A stretch of 64,000 bases of DNA from Heterostelium multicystogenum (lineage: Eukaryota > Evosea > Eumycetozoa > Acytosteliales > Acytosteliaceae). A program made the translations under genes and the position numbers. The notes below the pieces were generated by a model. That model did no database searches and was not told the origin of the DNA. It worked only from the letters and a program-made list of their open reading frames with translations. Location: positions 20,200 to 84,199 of the forward strand of contig RCNN01000131.1 of NCBI GenBank assembly GCA_003667245.1, read 5' to 3'. This document shows, piece by piece, positions 1 to 11,342 of this stretch. Every line of letters starts with the position of its first letter. Positions within the stretch are counted from its first letter, which is position 1.

Positions 1-100
1 GAAATATTAAATGAATAGCATAAAGACGAACGAATCAAACCAACCTGCAAACTACAATTTTTATATTTAATCATGTTGTCACTTTTTTTGGCAATAAAAA

Positions 101-166
101 GTGAAGTGTCAACCGAGTGTTTTTGTCTGACCAAACACATGGCTTTCCACTCAGTCAACACTTCAC
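101..166. repeat. Imperfect palindrome upstream of small surface-protein gene
   Basis: Arms at 101-119 and 148-166 pair at 16 of 19 positions around a 28-nt loop. Inside the loop a second short inverted repeat (GTGTTT / AAACAC) can nest. It lies about 150 bp before the ATG of the next gene, so it may be a binding site, a hairpin in transcribed DNA, or the remnant of a small inverted-repeat element. No second copy was noticed in the window. Confidence 0.5.
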
Positions 167-313
167 CTTGTTTTTTTTTTTTTAATCATGATTTTTTTTG
201 GATCAGGATGGATCCTGAAACATTTAAATAGAACCATAGACATCTATGATTTATCCTTTTCAGTATCCAAAGATAAATCAATTATACAGATAGTAATATT
301 ATTTATATAAAGA

Positions 314-817
314 ATGAATATTTTTTACACATTAGTATTATGTTTGGCTTTGTGCGGTGTTGCTATCGGTCATGGATGCCATGCTGACTTTACTACCCCA
401 GTTGCTTTGACCATCCAGCCAAATGCTACCTCATTCTACGTTCCTTCTGATTGCGCCACCTTCAAATCCGAGGCTGAGTTCCATCTGAACAATCTTACAA
501 TTTCCAACTCCAATGCCTCCGCTCCACTCGCTGTATTTGTCACTTTTGGTAGCTATGCCAACCCAGATAAATGCCAAGGATTAACTTTAGATAAATTGGT
601 CCCATCTTCACTTAATGGTACCAATACAACCTTCACTGACTCATACTTTATGGTTCCAGCTTCCTCAACACCCATTGTTTTCATCACATGTAAAAATACC
701 GATGTCCCATGTCAAGTCAGTGTTACTTCAGAAGCCTGTTTTGAGAACAGTTCATCAATTGTCAAAGCTTCCTTTGCATTGATTGCTTTCTTTTGTGTAC
801 TTTCAATTGTCTTTTAA
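314..817 (+). CDS. Small secreted, probably GPI-anchored, Cys-containing surface protein
   Basis: The 167-residue product has a signal peptide (about residues 1-19, hydrophobic LVLCLALCGVAIG core). The mature part carries six cysteines (about residues 22-137), enough for three disulfides, and many N-x-S/T sites. A C-terminal hydrophobic stretch (about 150-167) ends the protein with no basic tail, preceded by a small-residue run NSSS, the pattern of a GPI-anchoring signal. It is therefore expected on the outer plasma membrane. Dictyostelid ponticulin-like and other GPI proteins share this size and plan, but no diagnostic motif ties it to them. The single exon starts at the first ATG after a TATATAAAG leader. 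Function is unknown. Confidence 0.8.
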   Translation: MNIFYTLVLCLALCGVAIGHGCHADFTTPVALTIQPNATSFYVPSDCATFKSEAEFHLNNLTISNSNASAPLAVFVTFGSYANPDKCQGLTLDKLVPSSLNGTNTTFTDSYFMVPASSTPIVFITCKNTDVPCQVSVTSEACFENSSSIVKASFALIAFFCVLSIVF

Positions 818-914
818 TATTGAATAAAACTACCTTATCAATTTTTATTTGTACCAAAGTTAAAATTAATAAATACTTTGATGAACTATAAATAATAATG
901 TACTTTGAAATTTA

Positions 915-2597
915 TTATTCTTTTGATTCCAAAGGAGCCATATCTTTATCTTCATCTTCATATTCAGAGTCTTCGAAATTAGAGTCTTCGAAATACATTT
1001 CATAGTCTTCATCGTCATTTCTTGAATAGTCAGAATCTTCATCATCGTCATCATCGTCATCATATTCACCATCATCACTATCATCACCATCAATATCATT
1101 ATAATTATCATCAATATCATCATCAGAGTCATTATCATCATCACCATCATTTTCTTTATCATTGTCACTGGATTGATTGTCTTTTTCGTCATCAGAGTCA
1201 TCGTATAAATATTCAAAGCGGTTTGCCATTTTAAAACACATCCAATATTTTTGCATTTCCAAACTGAGATTGATATCAAACTTTTGACCTGCTGAGTCTC
1301 TGGCTACCTGTAATTGCTCCACAAATTCAAAATAGTCAACTGCCAAAAAATATCTTTTAGTTTTCTTGTAGTCATTATCTCTCTTGATATCATTAAAATC
1401 TTGGTCAGTGGCAGGCATTTTATCACATATCGTCAAATGTTCGACATTATTGAATTTGTTGATGGCCAATTTCACTTGCTTTTTGATCTCTTTTTTAGCC
1501 AGAATAATTTGCTCTTTACTTCTACTACATTTTTGACCTTGAATTGCCAAGTGTCCAATATTCATTGTCATGCCAACATATAAATATGGTATCGCTCTTT
1601 CAATATTTGGAATATCATCTGATTTCATAGATAACGTCTTTAGATTCTCGATAGCACAGTCTTTTCCAAATAGATATGCAAACAATTTGTTTTGTTGATC
1701 ATATGATTGAGAATCACATTCAAATGAAAACTCTGTGATTTTGGGATGATCTTTCAAATACTCAACGATCTGAGATGACCAATCAGCACTGAACTTTTGG
1801 GAATCGGTTATTGGCTCGCCAAGTCCAATAATTTCTAAACTATTCAGATTGTCAAGAGATTTGATGTTATAAAAGAATATATTGCTATCTGTGCTAACAT
1901 AACGTTCGAGAACACCGGATCGAAGACTTAGATGCTCCAGCTTCTTGCACTCTCTGATGCTTCCAAGGAGTATTTCGATTTGGGTGACATCTGACGGTAG
2001 ATCATCAATATCATCATAGGCTATAATTGATAATCTCTTAAGATTCGGTGGTAGTTGTACTCCTCCAAAATCGTCAAGTTCGAAATTAGCTGCCAAGTTG
2101 ATTTCCGTGAGGTATTGTGCCAATCTGTCTTTCTCCAAAATCAAATTGAGGTCACTAGAAAATCCTTTTTCTTGGTGGAGTATGGATACTTCGATTCTCG
2201 GTTGCAGATGTTCATTCTTTTTGTTCCATTCCTCCCATTGATCACTCTTTAGTAACTTGTACAAATCATTGAGTATTATGTCTACTCCACCACAAAATTG
2301 AGTCTTAATACACAATTTCAATTCTCTCAGCTGTGCATAGAGAAAATATTGGCTTTTGTATAGCTTGTCTTTAGTGATGGCTTTGGTGAAGCGTTGGAAA
2401 ATAGGGATATCTTCATAAACGAATTGTGAATGTTCAAATGTGCTCTCACCAAACTCGAATCGAATCGTTGAACCTATTAACTCCTTTACTATTGAAAGGA
2501 AACTTTTGCTCACAAGAGCTATCTCCAATGGCCACATATCACCACTTTCATGATGATATTTAATTATTTGTTTTTGAATGATTAATGGTAAGGACAT
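915..2597 (-). CDS. F-box/LRR-like protein with long acidic C-terminal tail
   Basis: A single exon encodes 560 residues. The start MSLPLIIQKQIIKY..., followed by a short helical segment (VSKSFLSIVKEL), resembles the degenerate F-box-like N-terminus of large dictyostelid LRR/FNIP families. Residues about 150-350 contain irregular leucine-rich stretches (for example LPPNLKRLSII, KKLEHLSLRSG). The last 120 residues are almost entirely Asp, Glu, Asn and Ser. No catalytic motif is visible. By family analogy it could be a substrate receptor of an SCF-type ubiquitin ligase, but this is inference. The acidic tail gives long antisense Met/His-rich open frames that are not genes. Confidence 0.75.
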   Translation of the reverse strand: MSLPLIIQKQIIKYHHESGDMWPLEIALVSKSFLSIVKELIGSTIRFEFGESTFEHSQFVYEDIPIFQRFTKAITKDKLYKSQYFLYAQLRELKLCIKTQFCGGVDIILNDLYKLLKSDQWEEWNKKNEHLQPRIEVSILHQEKGFSSDLNLILEKDRLAQYLTEINLAANFELDDFGGVQLPPNLKRLSIIAYDDIDDLPSDVTQIEILLGSIRECKKLEHLSLRSGVLERYVSTDSNIFFYNIKSLDNLNSLEIIGLGEPITDSQKFSADWSSQIVEYLKDHPKITEFSFECDSQSYDQQNKLFAYLFGKDCAIENLKTLSMKSDDIPNIERAIPYLYVGMTMNIGHLAIQGQKCSRSKEQIILAKKEIKKQVKLAINKFNNVEHLTICDKMPATDQDFNDIKRDNDYKKTKRYFLAVDYFEFVEQLQVARDSAGQKFDINLSLEMQKYWMCFKMANRFEYLYDDSDDEKDNQSSDNDKENDGDDDNDSDDDIDDNYNDIDGDDSDDGEYDDDDDDDEDSDYSRNDDEDYEMYFEDSNFEDSEYEDEDKDMAPLESKE

Positions 2598-2954
2598 AAC
2601 TTATTTAGACCTGTTACAGAAAAAACAAAGGATCAAGATAAAAGATTATCAACTTTGTGCAAATTTCAAACTTAGGGAAGATAATTTGTTTTTTATTTTT
2701 TTTTTATCTAAAATGGTTAAATCAAAATATGAACTTAGCTCATAAATCAGGATGATAGGACCCTTTATGGATCAAATTCTATTATAAACAATATCAAGTT
2801 TTCATAGATATCATACACATAAAAACTATCTATCATCTATTTTAATAAAAGATATTTCCCAGATTATTGTTATGATCCGTGAGTCAGATATGTATTTAAA
2901 TTTATTGATTCGTAAGAATACCTTAAAGGAAATATTTCTTACAATTAAATAAAA

Positions 2955-4788
2955 TTAATTGTTGCAAGTGGAACCAGTGGCAGGTGGGAAGCATGAACAT
3001 TCGAGGACATAACCATCTGTAGAGATGGTAGCAATACCATTGTAGCAATTACCTTGGACACCATATGCAACAGCCTATTGGATCAACCAATGTTAATTAG
3101 ATTTTTTGTGTAAAACCAATAATTCTAAAATACTTACATTTTGATTATTAGAATCCAAACAATTGGCACAGAATATATCTCATTGGAATGGATAAGATTT
3201 GCTGAAACATTGACAGAGTTAACATTAACAAACAAATCAGTATTGAATGTGTCATATTGGGCTCCTCCTTTGTTTCCATTTGAAATGAAAGTTCCACCAA
3301 CCAACTCAATTGGATAACCGCCTCCGAAAAACATTGCACCAGCTTTGACAGAAGCGATGTTAGAATTGAATACAGTACCATTCAAAACTAATGGTGGATT
3401 GAATTCACAGTACTATGTAAAGAAAACAAATTAGTTAAATGTTGCCTGAATATTAGTATATTTGTACATACAACTGCTCCTCCATAATTGGCAGAGTTAT
3501 AGAAAAAGTTGGAGTTTGTAATAAAATTGTATCTACTTTGAGTTTTTAATATCAATTGCACCACCTTGATATGCAGTGTTGCCTATGAAAGTGGATCCTG
3601 AAACATAAAGCTCGCCATAAGATTGAATTGAACCAGAATCCATTTGAGCATTTCCATTCTTAAAGGTACAGTTAGTGACAGTCAAAGATAAATCTGAGGT
3701 AATGGTAGCAGAACTGAATGCAGAGTTAGAGTCGAATACTGTATTAATGATATCTGAGTAGGAAGAATAGATTGCACCAGCGCTACCTATTCCCCAAACA
3801 CTATTATTAGTGAAAACACTATTCTTGATTGTAGATGAATCTCCACTGAAGTAGAGTGCTCCACCAATTCCATAATAGTCTGTGGCAAAGTTTGAAGTAA
3901 AAGAGGTATTAAGAATTCCCATATTTTGGTCTGCATAGACAGCTCCACCTTTGGTAACAGCTTGGTTTTCATTGAAAACAGCGTTGACAAGATTTAGATT
4001 GGGGCAGAGATGGCACCTCCGTATTGGGATGCTGAGTTTTGGATGAAACTTGAGTTATAGATATTGACTAATTTAGTACCTTCACTGACTGAGATGGCAC
4101 CACCATTTTCACCGGACTTACAATTGGAAAATGTTGAGTTGATTGCGTTAACATTCATACCATCAGAATATAAACATCCACCAGCACCACTAGAAACTCC
4201 ACCACTCAATGTCGAGTTTATAATTTCCAGATTTGGACTGAATCCAGCAGGATTTCTATAGGAAACAGAGATTATACCACCATTAGCAGCATTTCTTAAT
4301 TCACTTTGGAATTGAATATTATTAAAAATAATGTTGGTTTGAGTTTGTAAGATAAGATTCAAGAATTGTCCCATGCATTTATAGAGGGAAAGATTTCCTC
4401 CTTCAAAAATATGGGTTTGAACATTCGGGAATTGGGTAACGGTTCCTGGACAATCATAGTTATTACCATCAGCCAAAATAAGAATTGTAGTAGAATAGGT
4501 ATTTGGATATTGAATCGGAACATTGGTTAAATAGCTAAGACAATCTGAAACATTTGAACAAATCCTAAAGAACAATTCTAAAAGTCAGTGGCATAATAAT
4601 AAACTATCACTGTATTTGACTTACTCATATTTATTTTGAAAAGAAGTGCATCCTTGGGATGATGGATTTACTATACACACCAATGTTTCACTGCTGTCAT
4701 ATTTTTCAGCAACTAATTGATAACTTGAATTTACTTTGCTTAAGTTTAATAAAACTATAAGAAATAAAAGTGAATATATAAATTTCAT
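2955..4788 (-). pseudogene. Right-handed beta-helix (PMP-repeat) secreted protein, frameshifted
   Basis: Exons are read as 4788-4625 (signal peptide MKFIYSLLFLIVLLNLSKVNS), 4564-3472, 3412-3138 and 3074-2955, all with GT-AG introns. The body has repeated strands of the type 'N-S-x-F-x-x-N-x-A' and 'GGAI/GGAL', typical of polymorphic-membrane-protein/beta-helix repeats, and ends in a Cys-rich segment (GNCYNG, ECSCFPP). Three frame changes interrupt it: at the G run 4001-4004, at the T run 3543-3547, and near 3176-3182. Frames on each side remain conserved and stop-free, so these may be sequencing errors rather than decay. No C-terminal membrane segment is seen. An intact relative lies at 17594-19231. 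Confidence 0.65.
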
Positions 4789-5358
4789 TATTATATTTTA
4801 TTTGTAGATTTGTTTATCTTTCTATATATTTATATGTAATGATATGTGTACAATTAATTAATTTATAGTTATTGTTTTAAAAGTCAATAATGTTATTTTT
4901 TTACGAAAATAAACGATCAGATTCTCTCAGAAAGAATGGAACCTGATTTTTTAAAAAAACAGTTCAATGGAACCATCTTAATTGATTTTTTGTAGAATCA
5001 AACATTCCTAAACACCCACACTTATGATGTAATTGTTCAAGATTTTTTTAGATTTTTTTGGTATGGAATCAATGAAGAAATCTAAAAATATCTGTGATGC
5101 ATAATACCATCCTTTACACAATTTAAGTATAAGACGAAATAGAAATCTCTGCTGAGAATTCTAGAGAATGATATAAATCAATGGAAACTGAAACCTTGTT
5201 TTTTTTTGTTAATATTAGCAAAACAATGAAGTACTATTAATCTTCTGAAAACATCCAAAGATATTAAAAATGATTAATTACCTTAAACATTCAATGCTAA
5301 CCAGTTGACTTAAAGGTTGTTTCCATTATTCACAATAAAATATCTTTTATTTGTTCTT
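4789..5358. other. Intergenic, no gene seen
   Basis: About 570 bp of AT-rich DNA lies between the start of the beta-helix gene and the 3' end of the DHTKD1 gene. Only short A/T runs are visible. Confidence 0.6.
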
Positions 5359-8086
5359 TTAAAAGTTGAATGCGTCTTTCATTAACTTTGCGGCTTCTTG
5401 TTTATGAATTGATGAGATACCAATTGCGCTGGCACACAATGGTTCACGTCCTATATATTTGATTTGAGCGGTTGCGCTCCAACGTTGTTTGAAACGTGGC
5501 TCAACAAAACTCCAGGCACCAGCATTTTGTTGCTCTTCTTGACACCATGCAAAGTTCTTGGCGTTGGTGTAACGTTGAATTTCACGCTCAACTCCATCAT
5601 ATGGGAATGGTGAGAGCTCTTCTAATCTTACAATAGCGGTCTTAGTGTCACCAATCTTCTTTCTCTCCTCCTGAAGGTCGTAGAAGATCTTTCCAGAGCA
5701 GAAAATGACACGCTCAATAGCAGAGGGGTTGGCGATGGTGTCTGGATCAGCCAAAACGGTCTGGAATCTAGTTCCTGGTGTCATTTCGTCAAAGGAAGAG
5801 AAGCAAGCTGGATGACGGAGCAAAACCTTTGGTCCAACAACAATGAGTGGTTTACGGAAGTTACGGAGCATCTGACGACGGATAGCGTGGAAGTAGTTGG
5901 CTGGGGTAGATGGGTTGATGACATACATGTTGGTTTCTTTGTTGATTTTTTCTGGATTGTTGACGTCGACTGCCTCTGTGTCGCATTGTTGGAGAAAACG
6001 TTCAATCTTGCAGGAGCTGTGCTCTGGACCAGCACCGTCGAAACCGTGTGGCAAGAGAAGGGTGATACCAGTTTGACGCAACCACTTGGATTCAGAGTTT
6101 GCGACGAACTGATCAATAGCAATTTGTGCACCGTTGAAGAAATCACCAAACTGTGCTTCCCAGATTGGGAGGGTCTTTGGTGACTCGAGGGAATAACCAT
6201 ACTCGTATGCGAGAACGGCGAATTCAGAAAGATTCGAGTTGACAACTGAGAGCTTTCCTTGGAGTCCAGCGTTATTAAGTGGTTGGTATACACGATCGGT
6301 TGATTGTTCATAGAGTTCCCAATGACGTTGAGAGAAGGTACCACGTCCTACGTCTTGTCCAGAAATTCTGACATTGTAACCTTGGTGCATGAGTGAACCA
6401 ACAGCCATTGCTTCAGCAGTAGCCCAATCAGCCAATCCTTGCTTTGTCTTTTCTTGACGAGCGTTGGAGAAAGAACGAATGAGACGTTGGTGAACGGTAA
6501 AGTCGGATGGTACCTGAGTGGAGGCGTCTGCAATCTTCAACAAGATGTCCTTGTCCACACCGGTATCGAGTTGTGTGGTGGCAAGTTGAGTCGATTGTAC
6601 GAATCCCTTCCATTGTCCTTCCAAGTGATCGGCTGGTGAATAGTTGAACTCAGTAACATTGGTCAATGCCAACTGATCTTCGAGTGCCTTTTGCTCAGCG
6701 GCAGTGAATTCAGCGAGTTGGTCAGCTGAGAAGATGTTGCTGGCAGCAAGCATCTTGGCGTAGAGTTGTGGGATCGATGTACGCTTACGAATGTTGTTGT
6801 ACATGGTTGGCTGGGTGAATGATGGTTCGTCGACTTCATTGTGACCATACTTACGCCAACCAATGAGATCGATAATGATGTCCTTCTTGAATTTGTTACG
6901 GTATTCGACGGCAAGACGACAAACACGGTCGACTGCCTCTGGATTTTGTGAGTTGACCAATATGATTGGGCAACCTACAAACTTACCAATATCTGAGGAG
7001 TAACGAGTGGAACGTCCATTCAATGGAATGGTAGTGAAACCAAGTTGGTTGTTGACGACAACGTGAACAGCACCACCAGCAGTAAATCCTGGGAGTTGTG
7101 AAAGGGAGAGGGTCTCGGTGACGACACCCTGACCAGCGAAAGCTGCATCACCATGAAGCATCAAGCAAAGCGAACGATCACGTGTTTGGTCGTTAGTGTA
7201 GAATTGTTTGGCACGTGTCTTACCGAGACAGACTGGATCGACAGCTTCCAAGTGAGATGGATTTTGCATCAATGAAACATGGACTTTTCCACCGTCGACC
7301 TTGACATCGGATGAAACACCAATGTGTGACAAAACATCACCAATTCCCTGAACACCTGGTGGCAATTCACTGTTACCCTTGACCTTCCAGAACAAATCCT
7401 TGGCTGGGTAGTTGCACATCTGAACCAACAAATTCAATCTTCCTCTGTGTGGCATTCCAATAACAACATTCTCGACTCCTTCCTTTGCGCACTCACTGAA
7501 AATAGAATCACATGCAACCATCATACTTTCATTACCCTCCAAACCATAACTAAAATCGAAGCGAACATCCAAGTTAGTACGTATGCGAGAGAAGCAAACC
7601 CGAAGGCTGGCCATCTGTGTCTTCTTACCGCTTGGTAGTTGGGAATTTCTTTTGCATAAAATGGTCAAAGACTTCGGACTTGATCAGTTGCTTGAGAATG
7701 TTGACCTTTTGGGCGTCGGTGTGCTTGGTGTTTTGGATGCGCTCGTAGGTGTCGTACAACCACTGCTTTTCCTCCTCAGATTCGATGTGTTCGAATTGCA
7801 CAGTGGAGTCACCACAGTACACTCCGTTGAGATACTCAATGACACCGGAAAGTGGCTTTTCAGACTGCAACTGCTTCAATACGCTGGTGCCAGCGCTTGG
7901 CTTGAAAACATCGGACTCCTTCAATCCGTAGTGTTCCAAAGTCAAGAGTGGTGAAGACTTTCTCTCGAGTCTGGCAAGTGGATCAACAGTAGCCTTCAGA
8001 TGTCCATGCAAACGGAATCCATTTACCAAACGGACGACATCACTACGATGTGCTACTGAACTATAGAATCTACTTAAAGTCAACAT
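5359..8086 (-). CDS. dhtkd1: 2-oxoadipate dehydrogenase E1 subunit (DHTKD1 type)
   Basis: Two exons, 8086-7629 and 7549-5359, separated by a 79-bp GT-AG intron, give 882 residues. This thiamine-diphosphate enzyme decarboxylates 2-oxoadipate (lysine/tryptophan breakdown) in the mitochondrial matrix. The N-terminus MLTLSRFYSSVAHRS is Arg/Ser-rich, as in matrix targeting signals. Landmarks are RYGLEG (153), GMPHRGRLNLL (184), NPSHLEAVDP (249), HGDAAFAGQG with the ThDP-binding GD (285), SGQDVGRGTFSQRH (549), WEAQFGDFFNGAQ (616) and HGFDGAGPEHSS (654). DHTKD1 is preferred over 2-oxoglutarate dehydrogenase because of the shorter length (about 880-920 rather than about 1,000), YSSDIGK and GDVLSH, FSQRH, DFFNGAQ, and CQEEQQNAGAWSF near the end. 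No frameshift occurs in 2.6 kb of coding sequence. Confidence 0.93.
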
Positions 8087-8887
8087 AATAACAGTACTAT
8101 TTTAATAATAATAAAATAATAATAATAATACTACTATATGTATATAAATATATATATCTCTTCTAATTATAAACTATTACTATGTTACTATTTCTAAAAC
8201 TTAAATAGTAATAAAGTCTTAGATTTAGTTTAGTTTAGTTAAGTTATATAATGAAATATATCTTAAAAATATAAAATCCACTCTTAAAAAATAGGTGTGT
8301 AAGGGTATCGTTTGGTAAGTTACTGATTGATTCAACAACAAAGTTAATAATATGATCAGCTGTGTGAACACCCTACCCTAAATTTCACCCCTTATTTTTA
8401 TTAAATTAAATTGAATTTTAATTATTTTGGAATAAAATTTTAAATTCTTTGATGGATATTTTTGCTTCTAAAGTGTTTTTAATTTTCCCACAAGATTTAC
8501 TGCAGAAAGTACAATTGTTCTAGTGATGAAAATACAAATAAATCTGAAAAAGTAAAATATGTGTTATTAAAGTTTATTGTTGAGAGAAATCTTATAATAA
8601 TTATAATAGTTGACATTAGGAAACAAAGTGGACAATTTAAATGGCAATATTATTTACCATCACTGGTAGATAAAGTTTGATCATCTTTGTGGTGAATTCT
8701 CATCCTTTGTCTGAAATAAAGTCAAAGTTGCTGTGATCTGTAAATTAATATTGATAGAGAATGAAAGTTACTCGACTTTGGTCCTTTTGATCAATGACAG
8801 ATTCTCATCATTATGTATTTCTTTTTATTAGTTGTATTAAGAATTTCTTTTTGCAAAATGGTGATATAAAATACCGATCGGTATTAA
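8087..8887. other. Intergenic, no gene seen
   Basis: About 800 bp separate the start of the DHTKD1 gene from the 3' end of the next gene. A TCCCACAA motif at 8486-8493 resembles the dictyostelid snRNA promoter element, but no RNA-like sequence follows at the expected distance. Confidence 0.5.
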
Positions 8888-9823
8888 TTACCAATACTCG
8901 TAACCATAATTGGGAAAGTTGGCTCTAGTTTGGTTTGTTGAAATAGAGAGAAAAGGAGAAATGTTACTATACCAAGAGGATTCCTGTTGGTGGTGATAGT
9001 TAGAATTGAAATTGGAATTAAAATAGTTGGAAAAAGTATTAGGATAAAGGTTGAGATTGCCAGGGGAATAGTTTTTAGATTGGAAATTCTCTTCTATAAA
9101 GGTATCTTGACAAGATGGATGGTAATAAGTTTTAACTTCTTTAGGCTTGGGCTTTGATAGTTTCAGGAGCTTGTAATTTGGTTGAACAGTATACTCTATA
9201 CACTTGGCAAAAGGATTGGATAACCTTAAATTTTCTTGGATATAGTATTTTCGAATTACAATCCTTATCATATTTAAATTAGGGGTTGGTATGAAATAGG
9301 AGTTAACAGGTGCTGAGACTGCGTATTTAAAGTTATCTATTTTGCTTGGTCTGGATTTCTCTTTTGGAGAGGCTGGATACTCAATTTCAACTTGGAGTAT
9401 ACGAGGTTCTTTGTTATCTCTTTTGTTTACTGTGAGATATGTGGTGGCAACATTGTTTTTAAATGGTGAATTTGAGTCACTCAATTTAAACTCTTTTAAG
9501 CTTCCAGTCTTTGAGTAGCTACTCTTTTTATATACTCTTTTCCATTTCTTTGTTTTGTTTCTTTCTTCCACGGAATTATAAAATAGGATTATTGCAATAA
9601 AATTATCTTTTTCTAAATAAGTAAATGTTAGAATTATTTCAAAAGCATCCTGTTAATAATATAATCTACCAAAATTATCAATGGCTTCTTTTTCACTGGT
9701 ATAGACTTTAACATCTTGTTGAATGAGACCATCAAACTTGAATTGAAGATGGCTATGTACCCCTCCTTTTGAAATACAATCTAATAAATAGTTAGATTTA
9801 ATTTTAAAGTAAATGTCTTCCAT
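8888..9823 (-). CDS. Unrecognised two-exon paralogue family, copy 1
   Basis: Exons 9823-9670 and 9612-8888 with a 57-bp intron give 292 residues. Exon 1 is 154 nt, the same as in the copies at 13.9 and 20.5 kb, with the intron in the same phase (1). Shared blocks across copies: N-terminal MEDIYFKIK...GGVHSH; KVYTSEKEA near residue 40; NFIAIILFYNS...ER...KKWKR near 54-75; SKTGSLKEF; LQVEIEYPASPKEK; FIPTPNLNMIRIVIRKYYIQ. The first ~170 residues are conserved; the tail is variable and Asn/Tyr-rich. No signal peptide, membrane segment or catalytic motif is apparent, and no known domain is recognised. The regular beta-strand-like pattern suggests a folded globular N-terminal domain, which is inference. 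Confidence 0.8.
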
Positions 9824-11342
9824 TATTATAAATTATGTGATACAATATTAAATATTCTAGTATTTTAGATATAATTTAAATCTAATGAGTTATAAATTTA
9901 ATTTGAGTTAATAAATGTTTAAAATTAATATATAATCTTGTATTCTATATTAGAAGCTGATGAGTTAAAGAATTAAATGATTGAAATTAAGTTTCTTTGA
10001 TTGTGATGAGTGCACTATTGTGAGAAGAAGGTGTATTTAACGATCCAATATTTTATTAATAATGAGGTATGTGAAAACTCAATGTAAATGATTAAGGAGT
10101 AATGATTAATTAATTGATTGAGAGCTTTGAAATTAACATTTTATATTGCTGTGAGTGTTTGAAATGGTTTAGAGGATAAATTTAGAATCCAACTAAATAG
10201 GAAATAAGAATTTTGAATATAACAACAGCTAGGTCATCTCGAGATTGATGGGATACTGCGAGGGGTGAGTGGGGTTGATCATAAAAGGGAAAATAGCTTC
10301 ACTCACCATTTACAAAAGATATTAGTAAATATATTGTTAAGCAATGAGTAATAGAGAGTGCTATTATTATGTCTTAAGTTTCCTAAAACTCAATTATAAT
10401 TGAGTTTTAGACAAAATTTGTTAACTATAGAAACGATACACCATTGATTTCCGAAGGAATTGAATGAAGTCACGATACAAATATTATATCAACAACAAAA
10501 AAACCAGTTTAATTAAACCATTTAATAAACCACAAATACAACTTAAACATCTAAAATGGTAACTTAATGATAATAAATCTTACATTAAATATTTCTAATA
10601 ATAACAATACATACTATTAATCAAACATTTTATGTATTTAATTCTATCCTATTCTCCAATACTCAACTTTCCTATCCTATCAAAAATGAATTATTTATTT
10701 GATAAAAAATTAATATTATGTAAGGTAGGTAGATTATTTTTATTATTTTAATTAGTTGATGGTAGGTAAACGATTCTAGAGTTGAAACACCAACAAGCTT
10801 TGATTCACAAAAGGTGGATAAAATTCCTCCAAAAGTATACTTTTATGGAAACTTTCTATGGAAAAAAAATTAAAAAACAAAAGCAATAAAATGATTTTTA
10901 TTTTAGTGTGTTCGTACTTTACAAAGTTCACTTTTTTACCTGTTGATTTTTTTTTTTTGATTTAACATAGTGCAACTGTTCTGTCTATGGAATTTAGTTT
11001 AATATTTTGGTTCTTTACTTCACCTGGTCTCTCAGAATGGGTAAGCTTCTCAAAGTGAGAATAGTGATTTTCACATGTACATCAAGATATATTTAATAAC
11101 TTATTTGAATATATAATCATCTGAATAATCTATTACTTTAGAATATTTTTCTTTTGAATGAGATACAAACAAAATTGTGAAATTCTTTACCTAATATATT
11201 TATTTAAATATCATACTTTAGAGGTTGAATTTGATTAATAGAATACAGGTTTTAAGCTGTTTTCAATGTTTCAAAGTCCACTTAAAATAAAATATAATTA
11301 AAGAAAAAGTATCATTGATCATTTATTTAATTGAAGAGTATT
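9824..11342. other. Intergenic, no gene seen
   Basis: About 1.5 kb of AT-rich sequence. Only short open frames without coding character were found. It may hold promoter sequence for copy 1 of the paralogue family. Confidence 0.5.

Noticed and set aside
866..1279. Met/Ile-rich and His-rich open frames across 866-1279 and 1022-1234
   Set aside because: They are alternative-frame and antisense readings of the Asp/Glu repeat tail of the 915-2597 gene.
5781..6344. Several open frames inside the DHTKD1 gene (both strands)
   Set aside because: Shadows of a strongly conserved, clean coding frame.
7550..7628. Apparent fusion of two overlapping frames in the DHTKD1 gene
   Set aside because: Explained by a 79-bp GT-AG intron that restores the family sequence KR-YGLEG exactly.
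8486..8493. TCCCACAA, a good DUSE match
   Set aside because: Nothing resembling an snRNA, snoRNA or class I RNA follows at about 60 bp, so it is probably chance.
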